Shown here piece after piece: positions 1 through 10,523 of a DNA stretch of 64,000 nucleotides. The DNA comes from Tieghemostelium lacteum (lineage: Eukaryota > Evosea > Eumycetozoa > Dictyosteliales > Raperosteliaceae). The notes beneath the pieces are model-generated. The model was given only the letters and a program-made list of their open reading frames with translations, ran no database searches and was not told the origin of the DNA. The stretch covers positions 124,001 to 188,000 of the forward strand of contig LODT01000025.1 of assembly GCA_001606155.1 (NCBI GenBank), written 5' to 3'. Every line of letters starts with the position of its first letter. Position 1 is the first letter of the stretch. Both the position numbers and the translations under genes were made by a program.

Positions 1-1
1 T

Positions 2-193
2 AAAGTAGCCGATCTCAAAAAGGATATAGTCTATGTCTTTTGGGCTAAAAACAAGACTCCAGCCTACTTTAAAAACCATGATTTGTTAGCTGAAGTTAAA
101 ACTCAAGTTAACAAAAAGATTGTTGAACATAAAGCTCTTCCAAAGACTGCTGTAAGATCAGCTCCTCTAAAAACAACTCCAGCTGGTAAATAA
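2..193 (+). CDS. 3' end of an unidentified gene (partial)
   Basis: An open frame runs from the left window edge to a TAA at 191-193 and gives the last 63 residues of a protein. The tail is lysine-rich and ends in the residues TTPAGK. I recognise no family from it. It is followed directly by an AT-rich 3' region with AATAAA at about 242-247, which fits a real gene end. The gene converges with the membrane protein gene that ends at 282. Function cannot be assigned from this fragment. Confidence 0.6.
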   Translation, partial: KVADLKKDIVYVFWAKNKTPAYFKNHDLLAEVKTQVNKKIVEHKALPKTAVRSAPLKTTPAGK

Positions 194-281
194 ATGTGTT
201 TGATCAAACCCCCAAACCACCATTTAATAGATTCTATTATCAATAAATAAAGGGTATTTGATGTCTGTTTTTTTTGAGTAT

Positions 282-1255
282 TTATTGGGTTGGAGGTTGT
301 TCTAATTCATAGGATTCTACATCTATTTCATGTTGTTTTTGTTGTTTTTGTTGTTGTTGTTTTTGGTGTCTATCTGTATAATTTTTTAATATAAATGTCA
401 TACAACCCATTAGAATTACATTTAATAATTGAAATATTACATTTACTAGTTGTACCCAATAACCATTTCCTAGGTTATAACTACCTAGATTTTCGTATCC
501 AATTTTAAAAGCATGACCAATGCTATTGCTACTTGGTAAATTAACTGCATATGTATTATTAGATTCTGTTGGTTCTTTAATTGGTTTATAATATTCAATT
601 TTATGTATTAAATCACCACTACAAAATCCAGGTTTAAAAACTATAGAATCGCCAGAATCCAAACTATTCTCATAAAATAATTGATTTGATTTAAATAAAA
701 CTTTAGTAAAATAACTTTCATCACCACAAAATTGATTTTCTATTCAAATAATTTAATTAATAATTTGATAATTATTTTAAAAATTGATAATATTTACCTT
801 TTTGAATATTGTTTGAAAATGTTAAGAAATATAGAATTGATAGTAATGAAAATATAAAATTTAATATAATTACAGCTTGTAATATCCATAATAATGTTCT
901 ATTATTATTCTTAACTTTAAATTTTATAGATAATACAAGAGTTACACAAGAATACAGTAATCCAATTCCTAAAAACAGTGCTGTTGGTACCATTGTTTTA
1001 TTTAATGGTCCATATTTAAATTTTAAAATTTCTGATGTTTCAGACTAATTTTTAAAAATTAGATCTTGTGTTTATGAAATAGATACATGTTTTTAATCTA
1101 CTTACAATTTTATAAGTAGCCTCTGCTACACTAAAATATAGTTTATTTTCACCCATGGATGATGAAATACTATCACTCCATTGAAACCATGGTGTTGAGA
1201 AACTGAGAATATATAATGCCACTGAAATCACAGATATTATAATGATTGGTGTCAT
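282..1255 (-). CDS. four-pass membrane protein, copy 1
   Basis: Three exons on the minus strand: 1255-1106, 1044-798 and 739-282, giving 284 aa. The first intron starts GTAAGTAG and ends ATTAG; the second starts GTAAATA and ends GAATAG. The product has four hydrophobic segments: one at the N-terminus (from MTPIIIISV), a second starting VPTALFLGIG, a third around IFSLLSILYFLTF, and a fourth before the Gln-rich tail (WVQLVNVIFQ). A loop with FCG and FKPGFCSG lies between segments 3 and 4. It is clearly paralogous to the gene at 3535-4477: the first exon is the same length (150 bases) and the first intron is in the same place, while the second intron is absent from the paralogue. The topology recalls claudin/tetraspanin-like proteins, but I cannot name the family. 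Confidence 0.85.
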
Positions 1256-1590
1256 TTTATATAAATTCCTATTTTATTTAATTTACATGTATGTTTTGAA
1301 AATAAGTGTATAAAGTGAAGAAAGGTGAAAACAATTGTATCAAAGTTTATGTTTATGATAGAACACCAATTGCAGGTTACATTATACTACCTAAGACATC
1401 TTTCTAAATCATTTTTGAATTTTTTTTTGTTTTTTTTATTTTTTTTTATAAAAATCATCAATTCTGAGGGTTACAATTCTTTGAAATAATCCAAAACCCA
1501 AACAGTAATTGACTTTTACCAAAATTATAAATTTTTATAAAACAATCATAATGCAATAATGTTAATTTATTACAACACCTCAGTAGTTAT
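1256..1590. other. intergenic, AT-rich
   Basis: This is the upstream region of membrane protein copy 1. It contains long T runs near 1424-1448. I see no gene-like open frame in it. Confidence 0.6.
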
Positions 1591-1725
1591 CTAATATAGT
1601 AGCTCAGCTGGGTCATGTAATCTTCGCAATCTAAGGACAGGTGCAATTTCTGTAAACTCCATTTCTATTATAACAATTAGTATTTTAGAATAACAAAAAA
1701 GATTCTCGAAATACTTACCATCCAT
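1591..1725 (-). CDS. candidate two-exon microprotein of 26 aa
   Basis: Minus strand. A 7-base first exon (1725-1719, ATG GAT G) is followed by a textbook donor GTAAGTATTT and an acceptor ending ATAATAG. Exon 2 (1664-1591) continues the frame through residues such as EFTEIAPVLRLRRLHDPAEL to a TAG. The local composition is clearly less AT-rich than the surrounding DNA. I do not recognise the product. It could be a very small conserved protein, the end of a longer transcript, or chance. It lies alone between two minus-strand genes. Confidence 0.35.
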   Translation of the reverse strand: MDGKYFENLFCYSKILIVIIEMEFTEIAPVLRLRRLHDPAELLY

Positions 1726-1924
1726 TTTCTTTTATAACAACACGAATAACTAATATTATCAGAAAATATATATATAAAATCAAATAATTTATTTATTTTT
1801 TAAATCATTATTTGATGTGGTAAACACACTCATTCACAATTTTACATAAAATACAAATTTTCAAATTTAGTAATTTTATACATGTGTGTGAATTATAAAT
1901 TTATTTTATGCATACCATTTAGGG
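1726..1924. other. intergenic, AT-rich
   Basis: This spacer lies between the candidate microprotein and the 3' end of the F-box/LRR-type gene. No further feature was seen. Confidence 0.5.
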
Positions 1925-3427
1925 TTATTGATTATCATTTAATAACTCCCTAATTGGTTTAAATAGAGTATTATTAGAATGTGCACCTAAACTTAGATGT
2001 TTTAAATGTATATTATTTTGGATAGCTATATAAAATCTTTCTAATTTTTTTAAAAGTTCTTTAGATTGCCATTGAAATTGAGGAAAATCAGGTATCTCAA
2101 TATAATAGTAATCTATATATCCATTTTGTTCTAATAGTTTTGAATAGTATTTAAAATATTCAATTACATCTTCGTCATCATAAACCCATTCAATATAGGT
2201 TAATGTTATTTTGAATAATGACCTATTATTAATCAGATGCTTACTTAGATCACACATTGAGTAATGTGTGCTACCTTTTAGTTCTCTAAGATTTGGTAAC
2301 TTATCTATTAAACTATATAATAATTCTGGATTCATTTCTTTATGAATTTCCAGAATTACAAGGTGTATCAAGGGTGGTTCTATTTTGGTTGGTATGAGTT
2401 TAGAATGAATGACAAGATGCTTAATATTCTCATTAACTAGTAATCTATTAAAAACTGAAAGATCTAATGATTTGAAACGATATATTAACTTTTGAATATT
2501 TGGGTGAAGTTCTATTAAAGTATCTGGTGATCCATTGTCAGATGTACATTCAATTTCTTTTAAATTGGATGGTTTATCCCAAAAAATAAATGGATTATAG
2601 GATTTTGATGCAAATACCTCTAGAGTATCATTGCAAATACTCCAATAAACACATGCCAATGAAAGCCTTAAATCAATTTCTAATCTCTTGATTGTTTTGT
2701 TTTTGTTTAGCAAATCTATTAAAAGACTCTCTTTGGTTTGACCACCACATATCACCACAGTGTGTATAGACTGATTAACAATAATTGCACAAAATAAGTC
2801 ATCAAGCTTTACATCTACAAATTTATCAAATTGAAATCTTAATGATTTCAAATTACAAATTGATGATTTAATATACCTTGTAATCATTGGTACCATATGA
2901 TGATCATCAACCTCTAATGCACTTAAATTCCTAAAATTCATTAAAATATCACTTCCATAATATCTCTTTAAATCATTATAACCACACTTCATAGATGTAA
3001 CAATATCAAACACTGTCGAAAAGTTTTCTATTGGTACTACTAGATTTCTAGTTATTAATGATACTTCTTTTACTTGATCACTTCTGTTAGGTGCCATTGA
3101 AAATGTGCTTAACTCTCTAATAGTTCCATTATTAAATGTACCTATTTTATCATAGTATCTATATAAATCTTCCATTTCTTTTGTCATTAAATGTATATTT
3201 ACATTTAAACCACATTTATTAGGTAACTTTATATACCTCACTAAATCATCTCTTTTCTTGATATCTACATTCCTGTTTATCCTTTCATGTATAATTTCAT
3301 TCCAATAATGACATACAAGTGATAATATCTTTCTAACTATAAGAAACCTATAGAAATTAGAGTAACTTTGTAATATAATAATTGATACTATATCACATTG
3401 TAAATATTTTGGAATTACACTCTTCAT
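1925..3427 (-). CDS. F-box/LRR-type repeat protein
   Basis: A single uninterrupted frame of 500 aa. The N-terminus (about residues 5-50: IPKYLQCDIVSIIILQ, then VRKILSLVCHYWNEII) has the spacing of the degenerate F-box seen in dictyostelid F-box/LRR and FNIP families: an initial I-P, then a helix ending L-V-C-x-x-W. The rest is a series of Leu/Ile-rich strands (for example FRNLSALEVDD, LKSLRFQFD, IKRLEIDLRL, LRELKGST, LKHLSLGAHS) consistent with irregular leucine-rich repeats. Proteins of this kind are known as substrate receptors of SCF ubiquitin ligases and form very large families in these amoebae. The specific substrate is unknown. The F-box call is by pattern and moderately sure; the LRR-like nature is surer. 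Confidence 0.75.
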   Translation of the reverse strand: MKSVIPKYLQCDIVSIIILQSYSNFYRFLIVRKILSLVCHYWNEIIHERINRNVDIKKRDDLVRYIKLPNKCGLNVNIHLMTKEMEDLYRYYDKIGTFNNGTIRELSTFSMAPNRSDQVKEVSLITRNLVVPIENFSTVFDIVTSMKCGYNDLKRYYGSDILMNFRNLSALEVDDHHMVPMITRYIKSSICNLKSLRFQFDKFVDVKLDDLFCAIIVNQSIHTVVICGGQTKESLLIDLLNKNKTIKRLEIDLRLSLACVYWSICNDTLEVFASKSYNPFIFWDKPSNLKEIECTSDNGSPDTLIELHPNIQKLIYRFKSLDLSVFNRLLVNENIKHLVIHSKLIPTKIEPPLIHLVILEIHKEMNPELLYSLIDKLPNLRELKGSTHYSMCDLSKHLINNRSLFKITLTYIEWVYDDEDVIEYFKYYSKLLEQNGYIDYYYIEIPDFPQFQWQSKELLKKLERFYIAIQNNIHLKHLSLGAHSNNTLFKPIRELLNDNQ

Positions 3428-3534
3428 CTATCGTATAAAAAAAAAAAAAATTCATTGCAATTTATAAATACACCTGATTATATTTTATTATAATTTAATA
3501 TTATTTTTGTTACATTATTGTAATTTTTAAATTA

Positions 3535-4477
3535 TTAAACAGCTGCAGGTGGAGAATAATCTTTTGTTTTAATTTCTAATTCCACTGGTTTAACTTTTTC
3601 TCTTGATTCAGCATCTAGTTTTTTCTTTCCAATATTATATAGACATATACAACATACTAAAATACACTGAATTAATTGAAAGATTACAATGACCAAGCAA
3701 AGCCAATATCCAGGACCCATATTATAGGTACCAAGGTTAAGGTAGCCTATAATTGGTAAATGACTTGATGAGGAAGCTGCTTCAACTCCAGCTTTCAAAT
3801 CAGAGTAGTACTCATATTCATCACTCCAAGCACCAGTTTCATACTGTGAATTGTGTTTAGTTTGAATTAAACTTCCACTACAAAATCCTGGTTTAAAATG
3901 AACTTTGGTGATATCAGTGGAATCTAAACTATTTTCTTCTAATTCTGCGTTGGCATCAAAGAGCACTTGTTGAAACATGGTATTTTCACCACAAAACTGT
4001 TCTTCTTTTCTAACATTTTTTTCAAAGGATAAGAAATAGAGAATGGACAATAGAGAGAATAACAGTCCCAAAAAGATTGTTGATGTTATCAATCTAGCAA
4101 TAATAGTTTTCTCTTTTTTACCTTTAAGAAATCGGAGTGAACATGAAGAGCCTAGTGTAAATATACACATGAGTAAACCCATTGCTAAAAAAACCGCAGT
4201 TGTAATCATGGTTTCTTTAAGTTCTTTATATTCAAAATGAATAAGCTCTAATGTAGATGCCTAAGAATAAAAATCTATTAGCATCTATATATGATTGTCA
4301 AATTTGTATTTCATATATAAGACATACTACACGATAGGTGGCTTCTGTAAATTTAAAATCTAGGTTATTATCGCCTAATGATACTAAAATTTTTTCATTC
4401 CACCAATACCAAGCTGTTGAAAAGCTTGCAAGATAAAGGGCAAAGGTAATGAATGAGAAAACTATTATTGGTACCAT
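3535..4477 (-). CDS. four-pass membrane protein, copy 2
   Basis: Two exons on the minus strand, 4477-4328 and 4260-3535, giving 291 aa. The intron starts GTATGTC and ends TTCTTAG. Four hydrophobic segments match those of the copy at 282-1255: an N-terminal one starting VPIIVFSFITFALYL, then ITTAVFLAMGLL, IFLGLLFSLLSILYFLSF and WLCLVIVIFQLIQCILVCC. The extracellular-type loop again has the Cys pair in QFCGE and FKPGFCSG. Exon 1 is exactly 150 bases in both copies and the first intron is conserved, but this copy lacks the second intron. The two copies flank the F-box/LRR-type gene on the same strand, so they are a dispersed tandem duplication. Function unknown. Confidence 0.85.
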
Positions 4478-4804
4478 TCTTTGTATAATGATTATTACAT
4501 GATCAAGTAAGAGGAAAGAAAGAAGAGAAACAAAAAAATGATCTTTAGTTATTTTGTTTTTTTTAATAATTATCTAATCCTTGATAAAAGTGGACGTTTC
4601 AATGAATTTTAAAAATATCCATCAAACTCTTCGGAGATTGCAAATTCCTAAACATTGTACAATTTGGTGTAATTGTGTTGATGACATAATTTTAAAATTG
4701 ATACAATCTAATCTTTATTATTATATACAATATTTCTATGATTTGTTTGGTTATTATTATTATTATTATTTTTTTTTTTGTTTTTATTAAACAGAGATGC
4801 GTTA
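4478..4804. other. intergenic, about 330 bases
   Basis: This is the promoter side of membrane protein copy 2 and the 3' side of the helical-repeat gene. A plus-strand frame at 4581-4790 is open but ends in a run of Tyr/Phe codons made by simple TAT/TTT repeats, so I do not call it a gene. Confidence 0.6.
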
Positions 4805-6119
4805 TTATGGTGAGTATTTTAATGATTTAAATTCTTCCTCTGTTAAGTTCATTTTGGAAAGATAATAGATTTCATCAAACTCTTGTATACCAGCTTCAAG
4901 GAATGGTTTTAAATTGGTGAGAGTAGTATCCTTATTGAGAGACTGATAGGCTTTAAGAATATTATTATCAAAGAGTTTATAGAGAATATTGTAATCTGAT
5001 GAACCAAAATTGACCAAATATATATTAAAACAAGTGACACAATCCAATTTCACCATAGTAGTCTCTTTGTCATTGTTTAGTGTGAAATTGATAACCTGTA
5101 AAAATGTATCCAACAATTGATTTTCAGTGATAATTTCATTCTCAAAGTGATTGATAAATGTACCGATAGTCTTGAACATGTAAATCTTTGTACCGACACC
5201 CACCAAACTGAAATTCAGTATCACCAATTTACACAAACGCATTGTCAAATTGAGTAACTCCATATTAAAGGAATCCTCTTGTGTCTTAAAATTATCATAG
5301 ATTCTGTAAATATACTCTAATTCCCTGGTATTGTCTACTTTGTTTTCTGATTGTTCTTTTGCTTGAACTCTCTTTTCCAATATATCCAAATGATTTTTAA
5401 ACAGTTCATTAAACTTATAAAATGACAATAATGATGCGTCTTTAATGTCTTTTCTTTGTGAAATAGTTTGTAGACAATGTAAAATCACTTCAGAATCTCT
5501 CCAATTGATTATATAGTCAACCTGTAAAAGTTTTCACATTAATGATACAATTCCTTATAAGTGATTATTTAATAGGGGTATTACATACAATTTCTTTCAT
5601 TGGTACAGAGGTACCTTTAAATATCAGATTAATATATCTCTTTAGAGGTAATTTAAAAGATTTCTTTGTTGTCATGAATCTATTAACTTCATAAAAGAAA
5701 CCCATTTGTATCAGAAATGTATTGAGTTCAGCGTCATGGTTGATCAGATTCAATAGAATGTTCATTGAGTTTTGTGAACAACTTTGATCATAATGATTGA
5801 GTAATGAAATCATATAGGCATAAAAATCATTATTATCAATATACTCTCCCAATTGCTGCCAAGGTTCTTTTATAGTCAAACTATTTAGAATAATTAAAAT
5901 TCTATTGGTAATAGTAAGATCTTTATTATTGTTATTACTGTACATCAGTGATAATAATCTATCAAAAACACCTTGTCTCTTTAAATTATTCATCAATATG
6001 CTGTTTGCTGAATCTGTACTCTTTTCATTTTGCTCTGATATTGTGATTAACCTCTGTAATCCATCTTTAATTGAATTATAATCCCTAGATTTCAAATTAT
6101 TTAAAAATTGTTGTTCCAT
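4805..6119 (-). CDS. ARM/HEAT-like helical repeat protein
   Basis: Two exons on the minus strand, 6119-5589 (177 codons) and 5521-4805, giving 415 aa. The intron starts GTATGT and ends TTTTACAG and lies between complete codons. I chose the start at 6119 (MEQQFLNNLKSRDYNS) because the in-frame sequence upstream is low-complexity and collides with the divergent gene at 6212. The protein is almost all amphipathic helices with Leu/Ile-rich repeats of about 40 residues (LLSLMYSNNN, ILIILNSLTI, MNILLNLINHD, FLIQMGFFYEV), like armadillo folds. It faintly recalls the proteasome chaperone PSMD5 in size and fold, but no diagnostic motif is visible and I do not assign it. It shares a 92-base divergent promoter with the TFIIIC subunit gene. 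Confidence 0.8.
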
Positions 6120-6211
6120 ATTTGTATACAAATAAATTATTATCAAAAAATAAAATAAAAAAAAAAGAAAAAAAAATTTCATGTTGTAAGTGGGCTTCAA
6201 TTTCAAATAAA

Positions 6212-7100
6212 ATGAAAAAAAGTAATAAAAACAAAGATGAAGAAGAAGATTTAAATAATGTAGATGTAGATGTAGATTCTGGAGAAGAATCAAATAACGT
6301 TTCATCATCAGATTCTGAATTAGTTGATGAAGTTGAAAATATATATGATGTTGATGAACAAGTTTCAGATTCATCAGAAGACAGTGAAGATGAAGAACTC
6401 TATCTCATCTCATCTGATGAAGATGACCAAGACAAAAACTATAATTACACTATAAATGATACTGATTTAGATGAAGATGAAATTATACTACCTGATGATA
6501 AATTAATTCTCATTGAAATTCATGGTGAAGATCCAGGATTTCTCTATGATAAAGATTATTCAATAACTGTATGCATTTACTCATAATTCTATCACCATAT
6601 GTAAACCATACTTATTTTCTTATAATTACTGTATTTAGGGTATTGAAACTTCAAAACCAATAATGAAAATTGGTAATATATTCTATCAAGGTGAATATTC
6701 AGATACCTATGGTACACAAATGTTTTTTAAAAATATACCCAAAAAGAGGTCAAATAAGAGTATAATAGATTCTACAAAATCTGAACCAACAAATGATAAT
6801 AATAACAATAATAATATAAATGATGAATTACAATCAAAAATTGAAAATAACGAAAATAATAATAATAATAATGTAGATAATAGTAATCAAGATAAAGATA
6901 AAGAAACAACATCAAATACAACAACATCAAGAAATAATGAAAAGATAGAACAATTGGTCTATGTAAACAAAACTACACAAAAACTGACATTTTATAAAAT
7001 GGAGATTTCAAATAAGCCACAACATAGATACTTTCAAATGCATAAAGATTATCATACAATGGAAGTTGAGATTAATAAGAATCTCACTGTTGATAAATAA
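6212..7100 (+). CDS. gtf3c6: TFIIIC small subunit, GTF3C6/TFC6-like
   Basis: Two exons, 6212-6568 and 6639-7100, giving 272 aa. The intron starts GTATGC and ends TATTTAG. An acidic Asp/Glu/Ser-rich N-terminus (residues 1-100) precedes the conserved beta-barrel half-domain: LILIEIHGEDPGFLYD, then GIETSKPIMKIGNIFYQG and EYSDTYGTQMFF, which match the core of human GTF3C6 (in particular the G-E-Y-x-D-T-x-G-T motif). An Asn-rich, poorly conserved insert (about residues 165-220) splits the last strands (LVYVNKTTQKLTFYKM). The family's subunit pairs with the tau95-type subunit in TFIIIC, the factor that binds internal promoters of tRNA genes for RNA polymerase III. An in-frame ATG at 6122 is rejected as start because it lies in the shared promoter. 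Confidence 0.85.
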
Positions 7101-7192
7101 AATTGTCATTGTCTGTACATGTGTGAAGCTTGATATTTTTTTGTTTTTATATTTCTATACATTGGTGGGGGTGGCTTGGTGTTGTTTTATTA

Positions 7193-8242
7193 TTATATTT
7201 GATCTAGAGTAGATTCATTTTCGGGTTTATACAATACAGTGGTTACAAACTTTGTTTTATATCTATGAGTAACACCTAGAATGGTTACTTTATCTTTTCT
7301 AGGTAGAGAATAGAGATGATTAAGCATCACATGATGTGGGAGAGGTAAAAGTGTTGGATCTTCAGTAGATGGTTGTGTATTTAAAAGCGCTCGACGTAAA
7401 TGTGGGGGTAGTGATGGTGGTGGAATCTTTTGAAATTCCTCTTCTGGTATACTTTTACTGTAGGATCCTGGTGGTGTAGAACTAAGTTTAAAGGTATTCA
7501 AATCATTTGCAGTGTCTTTTGATTTGACTTCTACAAAATTTAGAAGATTTCCTTTGATATCTGCTGCTACAGGTTGTTCGGTACTATGCAGCCATTTACC
7601 ATCTACAATATACTTGTATTGGTGAACACCTGGTGGTAGATTATATATTAATGTAAAGTCTTTTTCAGAGTGACTTAGAGGAAGTTTCTCTTTCCAGTTA
7701 TTAAAAGAACCAGAGATGTACACCTCTTTTCCTCCACCAGTCCATGTAAAGACTGTTGGGACTGCTGCAGGTGTCTCTGGTGACAATGGCATATTCATAC
7801 CCACCAGAGGTGAAGATGGAGGTGACATGAGTACATTAAATGACTCTGGACCACCTCTACCTTTTGCACCTCCTTGTCCACCTGATGTCATCTGTGGTAT
7901 CAGTTTTGGTGTATTTGTTCCATAAGGTGATGATTTTCCACTTAAACTTGTTGGTGTACCTCCAGGTTGTTTATATGTATTACTATTAATCGGTTGTTTT
8001 ATATTCAGCGATACAGCACCTCCACCACCACCACCACCACCACCTTTTATAGTGGAAGTTGAGGACTGTATTGGTATACTTCTTCCACCTGTCTGTTGCT
8101 GTTGTTTCTGTTGGTGTATCTGTAACTGTTGTTGAATATATCTCTGTTGTTGTTGATCGTTTACATTTGATGCATTTTGTTTTTGTTGTGATTGTTGTTG
8201 TGATTGTTGTTGTTGCTGTTCAGTAGAAGATGTAATACCCAT
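7193..8242 (-). CDS. prkab: AMP-activated protein kinase beta subunit
   Basis: A single exon of 349 aa. It starts MGITSS, a good N-myristoylation context as in other AMPK beta subunits, followed by a Gln-rich and Gly-rich low-complexity stretch (about residues 8-80). Residues 162-240 are the glycogen-binding CBM48 domain: FTWTGGGKEVYISGSFNNW, then PPGVHQYKYIVDGKW, with the carbohydrate-contacting Trp residues present. The C-terminal 80 residues are the alpha/gamma-binding ASC domain: PPHLRRALLN, then LPLPHHVMLNHLYSL and RYKTKFVTTVLYKP. The protein scaffolds the energy-sensing kinase. Both domains look complete, so it should be functional. The Gln tract is coded mostly by CAA, as is common in dictyostelids. 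Confidence 0.97.
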   Translation of the reverse strand: MGITSSTEQQQQQSQQQSQQKQNASNVNDQQQQRYIQQQLQIHQQKQQQQTGGRSIPIQSSTSTIKGGGGGGGGGAVSLNIKQPINSNTYKQPGGTPTSLSGKSSPYGTNTPKLIPQMTSGGQGGAKGRGGPESFNVLMSPPSSPLVGMNMPLSPETPAAVPTVFTWTGGGKEVYISGSFNNWKEKLPLSHSEKDFTLIYNLPPGVHQYKYIVDGKWLHSTEQPVAADIKGNLLNFVEVKSKDTANDLNTFKLSSTPPGSYSKSIPEEEFQKIPPPSLPPHLRRALLNTQPSTEDPTLLPLPHHVMLNHLYSLPRKDKVTILGVTHRYKTKFVTTVLYKPENESTLDQI

Positions 8243-8717
8243 CTCTTCAATTGAAATAAAATAAAATAATTATCTATCTATCAAAACAGATAAAGGGTCT
8301 TTCAAATAAAATATCAAAAAAAAAAAAAAAATTTAATAAAGTATAAAAACTAGTATTATTTTATTCATTTATTTTAAATACTGGGTGTATTGTTATAATT
8401 TCAATTCCCGATTTATGAACAAATATTTCAAATAACATTTAAATTGAAAAATTTCCATTGATCATTTTATAAAGTTAAATTTTTAAATTTTACATTAGTT
8501 TGCACAATTAAAAAGTGTAATATAATTTTCGAATTGAAATCTGTGATTCAAAATAATAATCATTATGATTCGTTTGGTCAAACCAAAAAAAGAAATCAAA
8601 GTACAGTAAAATCGAGATCTATGAGAAATTTATGTATACATGTATTAATGTATCATATTGGTGGTCGATTTAAAACAGTAAAAGGAACCGAGATACATGT
8701 GTATTAAACAAGCGTGA

Positions 8718-8745
8718 TGGGTGTAGTGTGATGTTTGTGTGATGG
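8718..8745 (+). promoter_or_regulatory. GT-rich box, possible GBF-type element
   Basis: This is a run of TG/GT-rich bases containing GATGGGTGTAGTGTGATG. In dictyostelids GT-rich or CA-rich boxes are bound by the G-box binding factor, which switches on post-aggregation genes. The match is by eye only. Confidence 0.3.
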
Positions 8746-9015
8746 ATATCTATAATATACCATCAGTCCATTAGAATTATGACAACTATAATATATATGG
8801 TGACTATTCGATTATTTTATAGTCTATTCGACCAAAATATAACCAAGATTAAAAGATAACCAACCCACACTATATCACATTTTCCTTTCCCTACTATCCC
8901 CACATTAACCACACCAAACAATCCATCAGAGCTCTGAGAGAATGAAAAGAAAATGAATAGTGGGACATAAAAAAAAAAGTGTACAAAAAGGGGTTAACAA
9001 TTATAGTAATAGTCT

Positions 9016-9038
9016 CACACAAACACCCCCACACCCTC
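9016..9038 (+). promoter_or_regulatory. CA-rich box, possible GBF-type element
   Basis: A CA/C-rich stretch containing AAACACCCCCACACCCTC, the complement of the GT-rich box type, lies about 600 bases upstream of the SPRY gene. A further ACCCACAC-type motif lies near 8865. It resembles CA-rich developmental elements known from dictyostelids. No experimental support can be read from sequence. Confidence 0.3.
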
Positions 9039-9636
9039 ATTTCTCCACTCCATAACCAATCTTGTTTTTATAAAAATGAAAAATTTATTATAATTGTTTG
9101 GTGAAAATAAGAAAAAAAAAAAAAACAAAACAAATATACAGATTAGACATATAATAAAACCTCCAGTCGTGTCAAATTAACAGAAAGTAAAAAATTCACA
9201 AGGTATGTTATTTTTAATTAAAAAATCGATTAATAGATAGTCTTTATAAACACAGATTATTTTTAAAATTCTATAATCAACAACAACAATAACAACAAGA
9301 ACAAAAAATATTATTTTTATGTTTAATATTATATTTAATGTTTGTTGTTGTTGTTATTTTTATTTAGCCAATTGAATTGAACTTTTGTTTTTCTTCTTTT
9401 GTGTCCAAATTCCTCACTTCCTACACCAATCCACTATATTAATATTTATATCTAAAAATTTGTTTATTTTTTCCATTTTTTTGTACAGCACAGTGTTGTA
9501 TTTATCTTTATACCTTTTGTTGTTATTTTTATTTGTTTTTAAATTTATTTAAACATCAATATTTATTTATTTATAAATATTTATTTACACACCAACCACA
9601 TTGATAAAAGGGATTGATTATCCAAAATTAGAAAGA

Positions 9637-10523
9637 ATGAAATTAATATTAAGATATATTATTATAGGTTTTTTGATTTTTATTTATAATTTTCAATTTG
9701 GATATTCTTTACAATTTAAAATGTCTGGAACAAGTACTACAAATTCAAATCAATATAGTCAAAATATTCAAGGTATAGATTCCCATTCCTCCTCATTTTT
9801 ACTTGTTTTTTTAATTTTAAAAATATAACACAACAACACCACACTCGATTTAGTTATTATCAAAATTAGGAGATTTACTAAATATTCAATTTTATTTGTG
9901 ATTCTAATATTGTTTTATAATTTTATTAATAATGGTTAGAATTAAAATTACAATGGGATTCATCAAAGGTTATAGATAAAACTCAATTTTCAAAATCTGA
10001 TAATCCAGGTCTCTCTCTATCGAATAATGATCAGACAGTTACCAGAGAGGAGAGATTCAGAGGTGATGATTTTCCTCCTATTAGAATATTGTCCAAGAGT
10101 GGTCTAACAGACTGTGGAATACAGGGTAACATTTCCATGGATTGGAGTGTTCGAGTTGACGAATCACATGGTTTCTTGGAGGTTGGACTCTACAATACCA
10201 AATCGAATCAATGTTATCTCTACAAATCCTCTGGAAGTCAAGTTCAATTTGAAAACATTCAACAAGATGAATCATCACTAGACTACCAAACAAGTGATTT
10301 TGGTGAAGCTTTTAGCAATGGTGATTATATAACAACTAGAGTTGAATTCATATTTCCAAGTGCACATTCTGATCAGAATATACCATATTTAAATATCCAC
10401 TATCTAAAGAATGGTAGATATCTAGGTAGTCCTTTTCAACAAATTTCACCAATCTATAATTTCTATCCAATGGTTGGTCTAAACGATAATGGTGATCAAG
10501 TAACCTTGATTTTCAATCCATAA
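9637..10523 (+). CDS. SPRY-domain-like protein
   Basis: Two exons, 9637-9772 and 9940-10523, giving 239 aa; the intron starts GTATAG and ends GGTTAG. From about residue 75 the protein reads as a SPRY/B30.2 beta-sandwich: DWSVRVDESHGFLEVGLYN, then FSNGDYITTRVEFIF, IHYLKNGRYLGSPF and a closing YPMVGLNDNGDQVTLIF. SPRY domains are protein-interaction folds. The first codons (from MKLILRYIIIGF) form a hydrophobic segment that would act as a signal peptide or anchor; a start at the in-frame ATG at 9721 (MSGTSTTNSN) would give a cytosolic protein of 211 aa instead. I cannot decide between the two from sequence. Most family members are cytosolic. Confidence 0.8.

Larger units (their letters stand above)
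8243..9636. other. long intergenic region, about 1.4 kb
   Basis: This region separates the divergent AMPK beta and SPRY-protein genes. It has no gene-like frame. It contains poly(A) runs (about 8319-8332, 9112-9124), several GT/CA-rich boxes (annotated separately) and T-rich stretches just before the SPRY gene. Its unusual length for this compact genome suggests a regulated promoter. Confidence 0.6.

Noticed and set aside
4581-4790. Plus-strand open frame of 69 codons
   Set aside because: The C-terminal third is Tyr/Phe from simple TAT/TTT repeats, and no domain or promoter context is visible.
6122-6211. In-frame upstream ATG for the TFIIIC subunit gene
   Set aside because: It lies in the shared 92-base divergent promoter and adds Lys-rich, A-tract-coded residues.
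7716-7925. Plus-strand frame opposite the AMPK beta gene
   Set aside because: Antisense shadow of a well-supported coding region.
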